A stretch of 64,000 nucleotides of DNA from Adiantum capillus-veneris (GCA_014529385.2 CM043948.1:22841451-22905450), one strand, 5' to 3'. Positions 1 through 9,951 are shown, numbered from the stretch's first letter. Notes: generated by a model from the sequence alone, not told the origin. Made by a program: numbers and translations.

Positions 1-117
1 CCATTTCTTCTTTGTAGGCCTTTCTGCCTGCTTCTCTTTCTGCTTTTCTTTCTGCTCTTCTTGCTTCGCGTTCTAACTTCCTGTTTATAAACATCTGCTT
101 CAACTCCTCCATAGGAG

Positions 118-477
118 TTAGTGCAATCCTTGGCGTAGATGGGGAAGGGGGAGGGTCGAAAAAACCTCCTGGTGGGGAAAATTCTTCTTCGCCTCTCTCA
201 TGCTCATCACCTCCAAGCGGAGTATCCATTCCGCTTCGAGTGATGACCATTCTGCAATCGTGGATTCTTGTGGGTTCTTAAGTTCACGAGGAACTTCGAT
301 TCTTGCGGGTCTTGGGTTCTTAAGTTCACGAGGAACTTGGGTTCTTACGGATCTTGAGGTTTTCTTTCGCTTGCAAACCGTGTTGAAGAAGGATCTTCTC
401 TTCACCCGAGTTCTACTCTTTTCCGCGGGCGCACCCCTTGGCGGCCTTGCGCTCACACCAAGGTTGCTTTTTCCCAC
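118..477 (-). CDS. Leader ORF of element N0, gag-like N-terminus (119 aa)
   Basis: Small open frame just inside the element. It starts MGKSNLGVSARPPRGAP, is Lys/Arg/Pro rich, and includes two copies of a VPRELKNP motif encoded by AAGAAC-type DNA repeats. The equivalent DNA in N1 and N5 is broken by stops or begins GTG. Homologous copies then shift into the frame of the coiled-coil protein, so this may be the N-terminal part of one gag-like product with frameshifts. No known domain was recognised. Confidence 0.45.
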   Translation of the reverse strand: MGKSNLGVSARPPRGAPAEKSRTRVKRRSFFNTVCKRKKTSRSVRTQVPRELKNPRPARIEVPRELKNPQESTIAEWSSLEAEWILRLEVMSMREAKKNFPHQEVFSTLPLPHLRQGLH

Positions 478-706
478 CTCACGTCGATTGGTCGGCCGCT
501 AAGTGCACGGTCCGCTCTCAATGAGTGAAAAGAGACACAAGGGGAGGCTGGACAAGCCCTTCTTTCTTGGGATTCCTGCCACTCTTCAAAAACACGATTA
601 GGAATCGACACGCCCAAGAGAACTTGGGTTCGTGCGACCGCAACAAGCAAAAAAATTCTTGTGATTCTTGTGGTTCTTTCCTTGAGTGATACAAAACACT
701 GCCAAA

Positions 707-719
707 GCTCTGATACCAA
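707..719 (-). promoter_or_regulatory. Primer binding site (initiator tRNA-Met) of N0
   Basis: TTGGTATCAGAGC on the minus strand, abutting the LTR end. It is the standard plant retrotransposon site complementary to the 3' end of initiator tRNA-Met, where minus-strand DNA synthesis starts. Confidence 0.85.
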
Positions 720-1936
720 TATTAGGTGCAACAAAATGATTGTTTGCGCTTTGCTCAAGATGAGTGCTCCGAACTGTGCTCAAGGTTCCTTTTGTTCTTA
801 TGGAAGGTAGAGCCTTCCGTTCTTAATGAGAAAATGCTATGATCACAAACAAAGTGAATGGACACTGTGCGTGCAAGTGTATGAGATTGAGAGATAGAGA
901 GAGAAGAGAGATACGACACCAGAGACGTTGTAAAACCCTCCTCCGAAGGCCCCACTCTTGTCGGCGAGAGTGGTCTACTTATGATTGCACAATCTGGTAC
1001 AAATGGTATGCATGAGACTGATGCAAGTCTAGGCTATGTCGGCGATGACGAAGTCAACCTAAGGGCTGAAATCTGCAATCTTGCTACTGCTGTCCAAAAA
1101 CGCTATGGGTTGAAATGTGCGACTAGTCAAAAAACGCTGATTTTGGAGTTGTTTTCTGTGGTTCTTTGTCGCTGAAATTCTGCAGGTTTAGGGCTGAAAT
1201 CAGAGGTTCCTGAAGGCTGAAAACTGACGGTCTTTCCGGGCTGAATCTGCTACACTTTAGGGCTGATCTTGCAGGTCTTATGATGATGAAAAACGCTGCC
1301 TTGCTGAATCTGAAAACGCTGAATCCGGGACCAAAAACGCTAGAGGCTGAATTTGGACCAAAACGCTAGGTTGATTTTCTACTGGCGAGGATGCTGATGC
1401 AAAAACGCTATATGCTCTGACTTGTTGGCGATGGTGCTGATGCAAAACGCCAGGCTGATGTAGTTCCAAAAACGCTAGTGGAAGGGGTCTTTTAGCGATG
1501 GTCTTCTTGCTTGGTGGGGGAAACCGCCAAGGTCCTGTTGAGAAGTTGCTTGCTGAGCTTGGCTCCTGTTGCCTCTTCTGCCAAATAGTGCTAGCTCTAG
1601 TGTGCTTATATACAAACTTAGCAAAATTGCCCTACCTACTTTCGTTGGAAAATCACTTAAATTAATAAGTGAAAAATGCCAAAAATAGGTAAAATAGGCT
1701 AAATGCGTTGAAAAATTCCCATGACTGATTCTGATGGGTTCTGATGAGAATGCTTATGATCATGCTGTGTGCAACCAGAGGATATGCATCTACACTAAGT
1801 GACTGGGCATGCACGGTCTACGAATAGACTCACAAAAGTTCCAGATCACTTCTAATCTAGACTGAATGGATTGACTGAACCTTGATCATGCTGTAGCTTG
1901 TCCACGGACACGTAGGGTTGGATGTGTCACGTGACA
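720..1936 (-). repeat. 5' LTR of element N0
   Basis: About 1.2 kb. On the minus strand it starts TGTCACGTGACACATC at 1936 and ends next to the primer site. The terminal CA of the other copies reads TA here. It holds a TATA-like GTATATAAGC near 1605-1615, many copies of CTAGCGTTTTTG (seen on + as AAAACGCTAG), and a pyrimidine-rich 3' end. It abuts chromovirus RNase H sequence at 1937. The other LTR lies outside the window, so the target duplication cannot be tested. Confidence 0.85.
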
Positions 1937-2954
1937 TGTAGCTTATGTGAGAGTAGAATGTTCTCGCATGCATGTGGTCGCAGTCTAGGAGCGGTCTTAA
2001 TGCAAGAGGGCCATGTTGTAGCTTAAGAGAGTAGAATGTTCTCGCGATCAGAGCGGATTGCACAGATTGTAGCTTGTGAGAGTAGAATGGTCTCGCATGC
2101 ATGTGGTCGCAGTCTAGGAGCGGTCTTAATGCAACAGGGCCTTGCTATTGCAAAGATTTACGAAAAAGAGCTCTTGGCGGTCATCCATGCTCTTACTCGA
2201 TGGCACCATTTTCTTCTCGAAGTCGATTTTACGGTATTCACCGATCACCAAAGTTTGAGATACTTCTTGTCCTAGAAACAGCTTTCGGATAAACAAATGA
2301 GATGGGCAAATATTTTGTCGCAGTTTCATTTTCAAATCGTCCATGTAAAGGGAAAGAAGAACTTGGTCGAAGATGTGTTGTCTCGCAAACCATATATGTG
2401 CTATTTCGACGGTTCACCATCAGAACTTCGAGGATATGGTTGATCAGTACGCCCCACTGATCTAGATTTTGCAGACATCTTTGACCAATTGCAGAGTGGG
2501 GAGACAACTGCAGGCTATTTGATGTGGAAGACTATGTTTTGTGTTACTGAATCAAGGGTTGAGGAACAAGATTTTGAAAGAGTGCCACTGTCCACCTTTT
2601 GGGGGCCATTGCGGCATAGACACCTCTCTGGAAGGTGTAGAAAAGTATTTCTATTGGCCGCGGCTCGAAAAGACCGTGGACAAGTTTGTTCGCGGTTGCT
2701 TGTGACGTGCCAAAAGATCAAGTTTGATAGGCATAAGGCACTTGGTCTACTACAAAATCTCTACATATACCTAGCCGACCTTGGAAGAGTATAGCAATGG
2801 ATTTCATTTTGATCTTCCCAAGACTCAGAGTGGACTTGATGGCATTCGGACAATCATCGACGCATTCAACAAACAAGCTCACTATATCCCGGTAAAGAAG
2901 ATATTTAAAGCGGACCATTTGGCTAAGCTGTTTCTCTCATAGATTTTACATAAT
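1937..2954 (+). pseudogene. Ty3/gypsy chromovirus C1, RNase H to integrase, part 1 (broken)
   Basis: Translations in shifting frames show the reverse-transcriptase RNase H signatures: GRSLGAVLMQQG (about 2100-2150), YEKELLAVIHALTRWHHFLL, FTDHQSLRYF, then MRWANILSQFHFQIVHVKGKKN and SRKP. After these come the integrase zinc-binding part (CQKIKFDRHKALGLLQ, about 2707-2760) and the start of the integrase core (AMDFIFDLPKTQSG around 2795-2830). Frame changes and stops make it non-functional. It is interrupted after KADHLAKLFLS by element N1 and resumes at 7731. About 80 bp of the RNase H region is duplicated (1937-2016 and 2066-2150). Confidence 0.85.
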
Positions 2955-4578
2955 TGTCACGTACATATCTAACCCTATGTGTACGTGGACAAGGTACTTC
3001 ATGACAAGGGTCCAGTTCAGTTAGAATAGGAAGTGTTCTGGCACTTTTGTGAGTCTGTTCGCAAACCGTGCATGACTAGCCACTTAGAGTAGACTCACAT
3101 CCTGTGGTTGCACACAGCATGATCATCAGATTTCAGTCAGAACCCATCAGGAGCATTTTTACAGTGCATAGACCTATTTTCCCTATTTTAGCCATTTTTC
3201 ACTTATTATTTTTAAGTGACTTTTGTTGGGAAACTGGGTAGGGCAATTTTACCAAGCAAGTGCATAAGAAACCTAGCGCTAGCACTTTTTGGCAGAAGAG
3301 GCAGCAGGAACCGTGTGTTCAACACGCGCCTTCTGAGCAAGACACTCCAATAGTAGACCTAGCGTTTTTGCAACAGTAGAAGCCTAGCGTTTTTCCCCTA
3401 CAGCAGCCCTTGGCGTTTTGTAGAGCAGATCCGCCCTGTCAGTAGCAGAACTGCAGAAGCCTAGCGTTTTTGCATCAAGGACCCAGAAGCAGCCTAGCGT
3501 TTTTGCATCAGCATGACCTCCTAGCGTTTTGCAGATTCATCGCGACAAGACTCAGATTAGCATCAGCGTTTTCAGTTTTCAGCATCAAGACACCGCAGTA
3601 GACCCCCAAACCTCGCAGGTCTCACCTTCCCGAAGCAAATCCTCGCCGGATGGTCAGATCCAGCGTAGTTTGCAGATTCAGCCCGGAAACCGCAGATTTT
3701 AGCATCTGCGTTTTTAGCACGTCGTCGTCGCATCGTCGTCATCGACATTGTCACCGACATAGAGTTAGAATTCAGCAGATAAAGATTTGCAGATTTCAGC
3801 CATTAGCGTTATCAGATTTCAGCTCGTCTCGTCGTCGTCCTCATCGTCGTCGACATCGTCGGCAAGTCCAAGCATTGTAGAGATTTGTGCAATCAATAGT
3901 AGACCGCTCTCGCCATAGAGATTGGGGCCTTCGCAGGAGGGTTTGACAACATTCTGGTGTCGTATTCTTCTCTCTCTATCTCTTAGTCTCATGCACCTTG
4001 ATTCAGAGTGTTCACCACTTTGTTTGTGTCCATTGCCCTCTCTCATGGGACCGGCCGATGCTTGAATCTGACCTTGGAAAGAGAACTCCATGTTGCGAAC
4101 TTGCATTGGTCAAATAATAATCTTTCTAAGAAAATAACGTTGCCTTCTCTCGAGTCTCTACGGCCTCTCGTCAGCCCTATGCACCCTTTAACGTGCTGCT
4201 CCGATCTGCTATTGACGCCCTTCTTCAATTCAACTCGACAACCATCTTTTGGTTGCCACTCAACCATGCTCTCCTAATCTGCAACAACAATCCCCTCATT
4301 GTCAAAATGGAATTTTTGCTCTTGATGGACCCCTCTCTCTTGGATGACTAGCTGCCTCTGTCATCGATCTCCTTTCTTATCTATGCCTTTGCCATACTGT
4401 TCGTGTGTTGGATTCTGTTTTACGCTGCCCTCCTCTATTTCCTGCACATCGTTCCCCTTCTTTGCTCGCTATCCCAAACGGAAGGCTCTCCCTTGCGTAA
4501 GTAAGAAGGAACCCTTGAGCACAGTTCGGAGTACTCATCTTGAGCAAAGTTCAACATTCACTTCCGCTGCACCATACA
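2955..4578 (+). repeat. 5' LTR of N1, enlarged by an insertion
   Basis: Starts TGTCACGTACATATC and ends CACCATACA directly before the primer site. It is 1624 bp against 1163 bp for its partner because of an extra block at about 4045-4474. About 3355-3570 carries repeated CTAGCGTTTTTGCA-type motifs. The terminal part reads TTGAGCAAAGTTCAACATTC, common to all copies. Confidence 0.9.
4045..4474 (+). other. Unexplained ~430-bp insertion inside the N1 5' LTR
   Basis: Other LTR copies read CATTGCACTCTCTCACTAAAGG then GGAACGGAAGG. Here the sequence diverges just after CCCTCTCTCA (about 4040) and rejoins at CGGAAGGCTCTC (about 4479). The block matches nothing else in the window. One frame gives a hydrophobic run (about 4380-4470) but with stops. 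No clear terminal repeat or target duplication was seen. It may be a captured transcript piece or a short insertion of another family; the origin is unknown. Confidence 0.6.
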
Positions 4579-4591
4579 TTGGTATCAGAGC
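4579..4591 (+). promoter_or_regulatory. Primer binding site of N1 (initiator tRNA-Met)
   Basis: TTGGTATCAGAGC abuts the 5' LTR. It is complementary to the 3' end of initiator tRNA-Met. Confidence 0.9.
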
Positions 4592-5104
4592 TTCGGCAGT
4601 GTTCTGTATCACTCAAGGAAAGAACCACAAGAACCACAATTTTTTCTTTTGCTTGTTGCGATTGCACGTAACCCAAGTCCACTTGGGTGTGTCGATTCCT
4701 AATCGTGTTTTTGAAGAGTGACAGGAAACCCAAGAAAGAAGGGCTTGTCCAACCTCCCCTTGTTCTCTTTTCATTCATTGAGAGCGGACCGTGCACTTAG
4801 CGGCGGGCCAATCGACGTGAGGTGGGAAAAAGCAACCTTGGTGTGAGCGCAAGGCTGCCAAGGGGTGCGCCCCCGGAAAAGAGTAGAGCTCGGGTAAGAG
4901 AAGATCCTTCTCTAACATAGATTGAAAGCTAAAGAAGAACCTCAGGAACCTCAAGACTCAAGAACCTTTAAGAACCTCAAGCACCTCAAGAACTCAAGAA
5001 CCTCAAGACCCTCAAGAACCCAAGAATCAAGAACCACAAGAACCCAAGTTCCTCGTAAACTTAACAACCCAAGACTTCAGTGGATGGTCATCACCTGAAG
5101 CGGA

Positions 5105-5488
5105 ATGGATGGAGGTGGTGAGCATGGGAGTGGCGAAGAAGAGTTTTCCCCACTAGGAGGTTTTTGCGACCCTCCCCCTTCCCCATCTACGCGAAGGATT
5201 GCACTAACTCCTATGGAGGTTTTCGACAAGATGATGATGGACAGGAAGTTAGAACGTGAAGAAAGAACAGCAGAAAGAGTGGCATCCATAGAGCGTAAAT
5301 ACGAAGAAAGAATGGCAGCCATAAAGCGTGAGCGCGAGCAAGCACTCTTGGAAGCCCAAGTACGAAAAGCCGCATTGGATCGTGAGCGCGAAGAAGGAAA
5401 AGCAGAATTGGATCGCGCGCACAAAGAAAGACAAGCGTTGAGAGACCGACACATGACAGAGTTGTTGCTACTCTTTTCTAGTGTGTAG
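5105..5488 (+). CDS. Coiled-coil gag-like ORF of N1 (127 aa)
   Basis: An acidic, Gly/Pro-rich start (MDGGGEHGSGEEEF, then PPPSPS) is followed from about residue 45 by a highly charged helix with heptad-like spacing (KLEREERTAERVASIERKYE and similar). It ends LLLLFSSV. The charged helix and its position right after the leader suggest a structural, gag-like role such as particle assembly or RNA binding, but no zinc knuckle is visible. The homologous N5 frame is at 52995-53264. The upstream DNA (4920-5060) is a run of AAGAACCTC repeats that changes frame between copies. I infer that it belongs to the element and is not a host gene. Confidence 0.6.
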   Translation: MDGGGEHGSGEEEFSPLGGFCDPPPSPSTRRIALTPMEVFDKMMMDRKLEREERTAERVASIERKYEERMAAIKREREQALLEAQVRKAALDREREEGKAELDRAHKERQALRDRHMTELLLLFSSV

Positions 5489-5626
5489 ACAGATTGCAAA
5501 GGATCAGGCAAAGGAGACTCTCTCAATCTCTTCTTTTCCACAACATGACACACATGATTTGCATGATAATGATAAGCATGAAAATTTGCATGATCAAGAT
5601 GTGATTATTCTCACGAGCATGATGAT

Positions 5627-5893
5627 TTGCATGATCAAGATGTGATTATTCACGGGCATGATGATTTGCAGGATAAAGCTGTGATTGTTCACAAGGATGA
5701 TGGTTTAGTTGATACTTTGTCTAGTGAAGCTAACCTCATTCCAAATTCGATCAATCATGAAGAACCGATCTTGGCTCTCGAGTTGAGGTCCAAAGAACCC
5801 CCAAAGAAAGATTCGATCAATCAGGAAGAACCGATCTTGGCTCTTGAGTCGAGTTCAAAGAACCCCCACAAGAAGTATTCTATGTTCGAATGA
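5627..5893 (+). CDS. Small acidic repeat ORF of N1 (88 aa)
   Basis: His/Asp-rich start encoded by CATGATGATTTGCATGAT-type DNA repeats (5560-5700). Two copies of a SINxEEPILALE unit follow, around residues 45 and 65, each followed by SK.P. The equivalent N5 DNA (about 53330-53600) keeps the repeats with small frame changes. There is no known domain. It may once have been continuous with the coiled-coil frame upstream. Confidence 0.4.
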   Translation: MHDQDVIIHGHDDLQDKAVIVHKDDGLVDTLSSEANLIPNSINHEEPILALELRSKEPPKKDSINQEEPILALESSSKNPHKKYSMFE

Positions 5894-6132
5894 TTACTCA
5901 GCACGCATTGTTCGGGTGTTTCATTCGTCATGCTTTCTTGTATTTTAGTCACTGTCTTTATGTGATCCCTTTTCACAGGCATGCCATATTGTATGCTGAG
6001 CACGATTCACTCATGAATGAGCACGGATGTATGTGGATTACTCATGAAAAGATGAAATGTTTGCACCCAAGGAATTCACATTCCATGTCTCTTCCTTAGC
6101 ATGACACAATATCCGAAAGAGCACAAGAAGGA

Positions 6133-6567
6133 TTGAGCATCAAGCATCGACATTTCCATTGTGATTTGCCACAGTTGATTGATTTAGATCAGAAAGACAA
6201 GTTTCGAATCCATTGTTCACGTGTGTTTGATGAATGGTTTGGCACTCCGTCTCTATGTTTATCTACATTGCATGCACAGTTTTTTAGGAAGGTTTCACGA
6301 ATTTTCATCCTCGGAGATTCTTGAAGAAGGTGGACCTACGTCCATAGATGAAGTTGAAGCATTGAAGGAGCCACAGATGACTTTGTGTTGCTTTCGGCAC
6401 GGCCCAAAGAAGCACATGTTGCAGACCTTTATGAAGTTCAAGTATCGCATGATCCACTCATCAGAGTGGGCCGGCGAAGAGTCCTTTCCAGGATTCCAGA
6501 TGCTGTTGGCTATCCCCCTCAACGCCATACAGTCCGGTACCAATACCTCACTTTGAAAAGGAGGGGA
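6133..6567 (+). CDS. 3' ORF region of N1 (unknown protein, two overlapping frames)
   Basis: The frame from 6133 gives SIKHRHFHCDLPQLIDLDQK and continues to FDEWFGTPS; a second frame (6221-6556) gives SIDEVEALKEPQMTL and AGEESFPGFQ and ends GTNTSL just before the polypurine tract. The same two blocks occur in N2 (13541-13785) and N5 (about 53849-54330), so the protein was once conserved. The shift between the frames suggests decay. No polymerase motif is present and the function is unknown. Confidence 0.45.
6556..6567 (+). promoter_or_regulatory. Polypurine tract of N1
   Basis: AAAAGGAGGGGA lies directly before the TGTCACG start of the 3' LTR, the position where plus-strand DNA synthesis is primed. 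N2 (13785-13796) and N5 (54329-54340) have the same feature with small changes. Confidence 0.85.
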
Positions 6568-7730
6568 TGTCACGTGCACATCTAACCCTATGTGTACGTG
6601 GACAAGCTACTTCATCACAAGGGTTCAGTTCAGTTAGAATAGGAAGTGTTCTGAAACTTTTGTGAGTCTGTTCGCAGACCGTGCATGACCAGGCACTTAG
6701 AGTAGATGCATATCCTCTGGTTGCACACAGGATGATCATCAGATTTCAGTTAGAATCCATCAGGAGCATTTTTACAGTGCATAGACCTATTTTACCTATT
6801 TTAGCCATTTTCACTTATAATTTTGAAGTGACTTTTGCTGGAAAAATGGGTAGGGAAATTTTACCAAGCAAGTACATAAGAAACCTAGCGCTAGCACTTT
6901 CTGGCAGAAGAGGCAGCAGGAACCGTGTGTTCAACAGGCACCTTCTCAGCAAGACTCCCCAACAGCAGACCTAGCGGTTTTGCAACAGCAAAAGCCTAGC
7001 GTTTTTCCCCTACAGCAGCCCGTGGCGTTTTGCACAGCAGGTCAGCCTTGGTAGTAGCAGAATTGCAGAAGCCTAACGTTTTTGCATCAGCATGACCTCC
7101 TAGCGTTTTGCAGATTCATCGCGACAAGACTCAGATTAGCATCAGCATTTTCAGTGTTTTCAGTTTTCAGCATCAAGACACTGCAGTAGATCCCCAAATC
7201 TCGCAGTTCTCACCTTCCCGCAGCAGATCCTCGCCGCACGGTCAAATCGAGCGTAATTTGCAGATTCAGCCCGGAAATTGCAGATTTCAGCATCTGTGTT
7301 TTTAGCGCGTCATCGTTGCATTGTCGTCATCGACATAGAGTCAGAATTCAGCAGATAAAGATTTGCAGATTTCAGCCATAAGCGTTTTCAGATTTCAGCT
7401 CGTCTCGTCGTCGTCCTTATTGTCGTCGACATCGTCGGCAAGTTCAAGCATTGTAGAGATTTGTGCAATCAATAGTAGACCGCTCTTGCCATACAGATTG
7501 GGGCCTTCGGAGGAGGGTTTGACAACATTTTGGTGTCGTATTCTTCTCTCTCTATCTCTCAATCTCATGCACGTTCATTCACAGTGTTCACCACTTTGTT
7601 TGTGTCCATTGCACTCTCTCACTAAAGGAACGGAAGGCTCTCTCTTCCGTAAGCAAAAAGGAACCCTTGAGCACAATTCGGAGCACTCATCTTGAGCAAA
7701 GTTCAACATTCACTTCCGCTGCACCTTACA
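6568..7730 (+). repeat. 3' LTR of N1
   Basis: 1163 bp, TGTCACGTGCACATC to TGCACCTTACA, followed by the target duplication ATAAT. It shares the repeated CTAGCGTTTTTG motif (about 6965-7110), a His/Arg-coding CATCGTCGTCATCGACAT stretch and the pyrimidine-rich end with the other copies. It lacks the 430-bp insertion of its partner. Confidence 0.92.
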
Positions 7731-8690
7731 ATAATACGCCTGAATCTATAGTTTCATATAGAGATCCCCGTTTCACGAGTTTGTTTTGGCGGGCAATCTG
7801 GGAGAATATAGGCACACGGCTTAATTCTCGTCCTCGTTTCATCCACAGACAGACGGACAGTCGGAGATGGCCAATTCAGTGGTTTTGGACTCGTTTAAAT
7901 CGTCTATCTCTGATCAAAAGACACAATGGGAGGAGTATTTGCCCTTGGTGGAGTTTGCCTATAATAACGCAGTACATACGTCCGTGGGGAAGGCACCATT
8001 TTAGATTATTGAGGGTGTCAAGAAGGTTGCACCTATTTTGAGCACCAAAGATAAGATTTTTGAAGCAGATCAGTATACACAGGATCTGGAAACTGCTTTT
8101 TCCAAGGTACGGGAGGCTCTGGAGAAGTCTCAACCACGGCATAAAAAGGAAGCACATAAGCATTGACGTGACTTGCAACTGAAGGACGATGATTGGGTAC
8201 TACTACGGTTCGAGAAGGCATGCCTACGTAAACGGAAGGGTAAGGAGAGGCTTTTTCCAAAGCTAACTATGCGATACTATGGACCTTTCTAGATCGAAGA
8301 GAAGATTAATGATGTATTCTTGGGATTGAAGTTACTTGATACTTGGAAGATTCACAATGCATTTCATGTGAGTCTATTGAGACCTTTCAAAGGTGAAGTG
8401 CCAGTGGATATGGAGCCAGACGAGCAGCTCGAAGTGGAAGAGACAGAGGAGATTCTCATTCTAGAACAGGTCCTGGCTCACAAGGAAAGGAAAGTGAAAG
8501 GTAAGTTGACACGCCGGTATTTAGTCAAGTTATGAACTTCCCGGCTTTGGATGCCAAGGGGATGGAGGAGGACCTAATAGATACTCCTCAGATTATAGAG
8601 CTTTACCTTGAAGCTTTTCATTTAGCACCGACTATTCAAAGAGTTACCGACGATCAACAGGTTGAATTTCGTGTGGTGCGGACTGCATAA
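7731..8690 (+). pseudogene. Ty3/gypsy chromovirus C1, integrase core to chromodomain, part 2
   Basis: Continues the integrase from part 1: ESIVSYRDPRFTSLFWRAIWE, then HRQTDSR in place of the usual HPQTDGQSE, VEFAYNNAVHTSVGKAPF, DDDWVLLRFEKA, FPKLTMRYYGPF, and an open stretch 8320-8535 with LDTWKIHNAFHVSLLRPFKG. EEILILEQVLAHKERKVKG and RRYLVK then match the chromodomain-like tail of C4 (62022-63680). The coding end (TAA) is at 8688-8690. Stops and frameshifts make it inactive. The C-terminal chromodomain places it among chromoviruses, which use it to bind modified histones at integration. Confidence 0.88.
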
Positions 8691-8904
8691 GAGGGGAGTT
8701 ACTTTGTTCCTTTGTCACATATTATCTCAATGGAATAAAGCATTGATTTCTTTTGAGATTTCAGGGATACTAACGGGCTCACTGTACTCTCTTGAATGAC
8801 TTAATGTAAAGAAGTACTTCCAATTCCTAAAATGAATTTGTTACATGTGCTCTCTCTTGTGTGTATTGTCTGAGTGGATGTTTATAAGACAGAATGATTG
8901 CAGT
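8691..8904 (+). other. 3' non-coding region of chromovirus C1, first part
   Basis: No coding signal. It follows the C1 stop codon and is cut by element N2. Together with 14985-15302 it makes about 530 bp between stop codon and LTR, close to the 573 bp in the related element C4 (61449-62021). This supports the view that both pieces belong to C1. Confidence 0.55.
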
Positions 8905-9105
8905 TGTCACGTGCACATCTAACCCTATGTGTACATAGACAAGCTACTTCATGACAAGGGTTCAGTCCAGTTCAGTCAGTCTAGCCTAGGAAGTGTTTAG
9001 GCACTTTTTTGAGTCTGTTCGTAGACCGTGCATGTCCAAGCACTTAGAGTAGATGCATATCCTTTGGTTGCACACAACATGATCATCAGCATTACCATCA
9101 GAATC
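8905..9105 (+). repeat. Truncated 5' LTR of element N2
   Basis: TGTCACGTGCACATC start and the first ~200 bp of the N LTR, ending at CAGAATCCAT. The next base begins the poly-T side of a minus-strand LINE. Preceding bases GCAGT do not match ATAGC after the 3' LTR at 14984, so no target duplication is seen; deletion or exchange between elements is likely. Confidence 0.8.
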
Positions 9106-9306
9106 CATTTTTCATTTTATTATTATTTTTCTTTCGAGAAAAAGATCCTTGTGTTAGTTAATGAAACTGCCCATAGGGCTACAACCACCTCTTCGAGAGA
9201 GGGCTACAACAACCATGATGGGGACACTCTCCTAATGAAAAAACACCATATGTAAAATGAGGCTAAATCAAGAAACGGGAGGAGGGAAAAGCCACACAGG
9301 TCGACG

Positions 9307-9951
9307 TTAGTGCCATCTGAGTACACCCTGGGCCATGGTGAAAAAAGGCCCAGGACGCCAGAGTCGAAGGAAAGCCTCTCTGCGCTCCCGCCTGCGGTCG
9401 GAGCTGCCCTGGAGTCTCTCGAGCTGTCCTCTGAGAGTGTGGATCAGCTCTAGCCAAAGATCGTGAACAATCTCTGCTGGTGGTACAGGGCTAGCCTCAA
9501 AGATGCGGAAGCAGCGGGCCCGCCAGATGAACCAAAGTGTCAGGCCACTGATGAGCTCCCAGCATTCCTCTCTCTCATTGCACCACTCCTGTGGAGTAAG
9601 ATCTGTGGCAGGAAGGAGTGTAGGTCGCCCCCCCTGCATCACTATCATCCTGCTGGTGGAAGATAGCTCAAACTGAAGTGTCGGGCCCGTGAGAGTGGAC
9701 CAAGCCAATGCCCCCCAAGTGTACTGCCGAGCCGTGGAAAGAGCAGGCATCAGCCGAAGAACACGAAGCCACACCTGTTGTGCCAAAGGACAGTCCCAAA
9801 GACAATGACGTCGACTCTCCACAAGGTGGTCACAAGCTGCACATGCGGTCGAGAGACCACTATGCACAAGCAAGCTCCCAACTGTTGTAGCTATGTGTGC
9901 GACCAGCCACTGAAACAAACTGACTCGCCTCGGTTGTCTGGAGTCCGACAA
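9307..9951 (-). CDS. LINE C-terminal zinc-binding (zf-RVT-like) ORF, copy 1 (214 aa)
   Basis: An open fragment of the ORF2 C-terminus. It contains a Cys/His cluster typical of the reverse transcriptase zinc-binding domain (ACAACDHLVES near residue 35, then HCLWDCPLAQQVW). A Trp/Arg-rich tail follows (WFIWRARCFRIFEA, WLELIHTLRGQL). This domain probably helps to bind template RNA. A second copy lies in 10779-11537. It is a relic without the catalytic core. Confidence 0.7.
   Translation of the reverse strand: MSDSRQPRRVSLFQWLVAHIATTVGSLLVHSGLSTACAACDHLVESRRHCLWDCPLAQQVWLRVLRLMPALSTARQYTWGALAWSTLTGPTLQFELSSTSRMIVMQGGRPTLLPATDLTPQEWCNEREECWELISGLTLWFIWRARCFRIFEASPVPPAEIVHDLWLELIHTLRGQLERLQGSSDRRRERREAFLRLWRPGPFFTMAQGVLRWH

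Larger units (their letters stand above)
1..719 (-). mobile_element. Internal region (5' part) of non-autonomous LTR element N0
   Basis: Read on the minus strand this follows directly from an LTR (720-1936). It begins with a primer binding site matching the 3' end of initiator tRNA-Met (TTGGTATCAGAGC, 707-719). Then come the leader, a stretch rich in AAGAACCTCAAG-type repeats, and the start of the coiled-coil reading frame with its KLEREARRAERKAERE-type pattern. The same order occurs in N1 (4579-5488) and N5 (52394-53264). The element runs off the left edge of the window, so its 3' half is not seen. Confidence 0.85.
2955..7730 (+). mobile_element. Complete non-autonomous LTR retrotransposon N1
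   Basis: LTR-primer site-internal region-polypurine tract-LTR, all on +. Flanking 5-bp duplications ATAAT at 2950-2954 and 7731-7735 prove the boundaries. It sits inside the integrase of chromovirus C1; joining 2949 to 7731 restores the integrase order (KADHLAKLFLS then PESIVSYRDPR). The internal region is only 1989 bp and holds a coiled-coil, gag-like frame and two small frames but no protease, reverse transcriptase or integrase. It therefore depends on enzymes from elsewhere (LARD/TR-GAG type organisation). Confidence 0.92.

Noticed and set aside
3355-3570. CRISPR-like array (CTAGCGTTTTTGCA with spacers)
   Set aside because: The repeat is short and imperfect, the spacers are irregular, the sequence recurs in every LTR, and the genome is eukaryotic.
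5105-5488. Host coiled-coil gene
   Set aside because: It is inside an LTR element bounded by target duplications and recurs in N0 and N5 at the same place.
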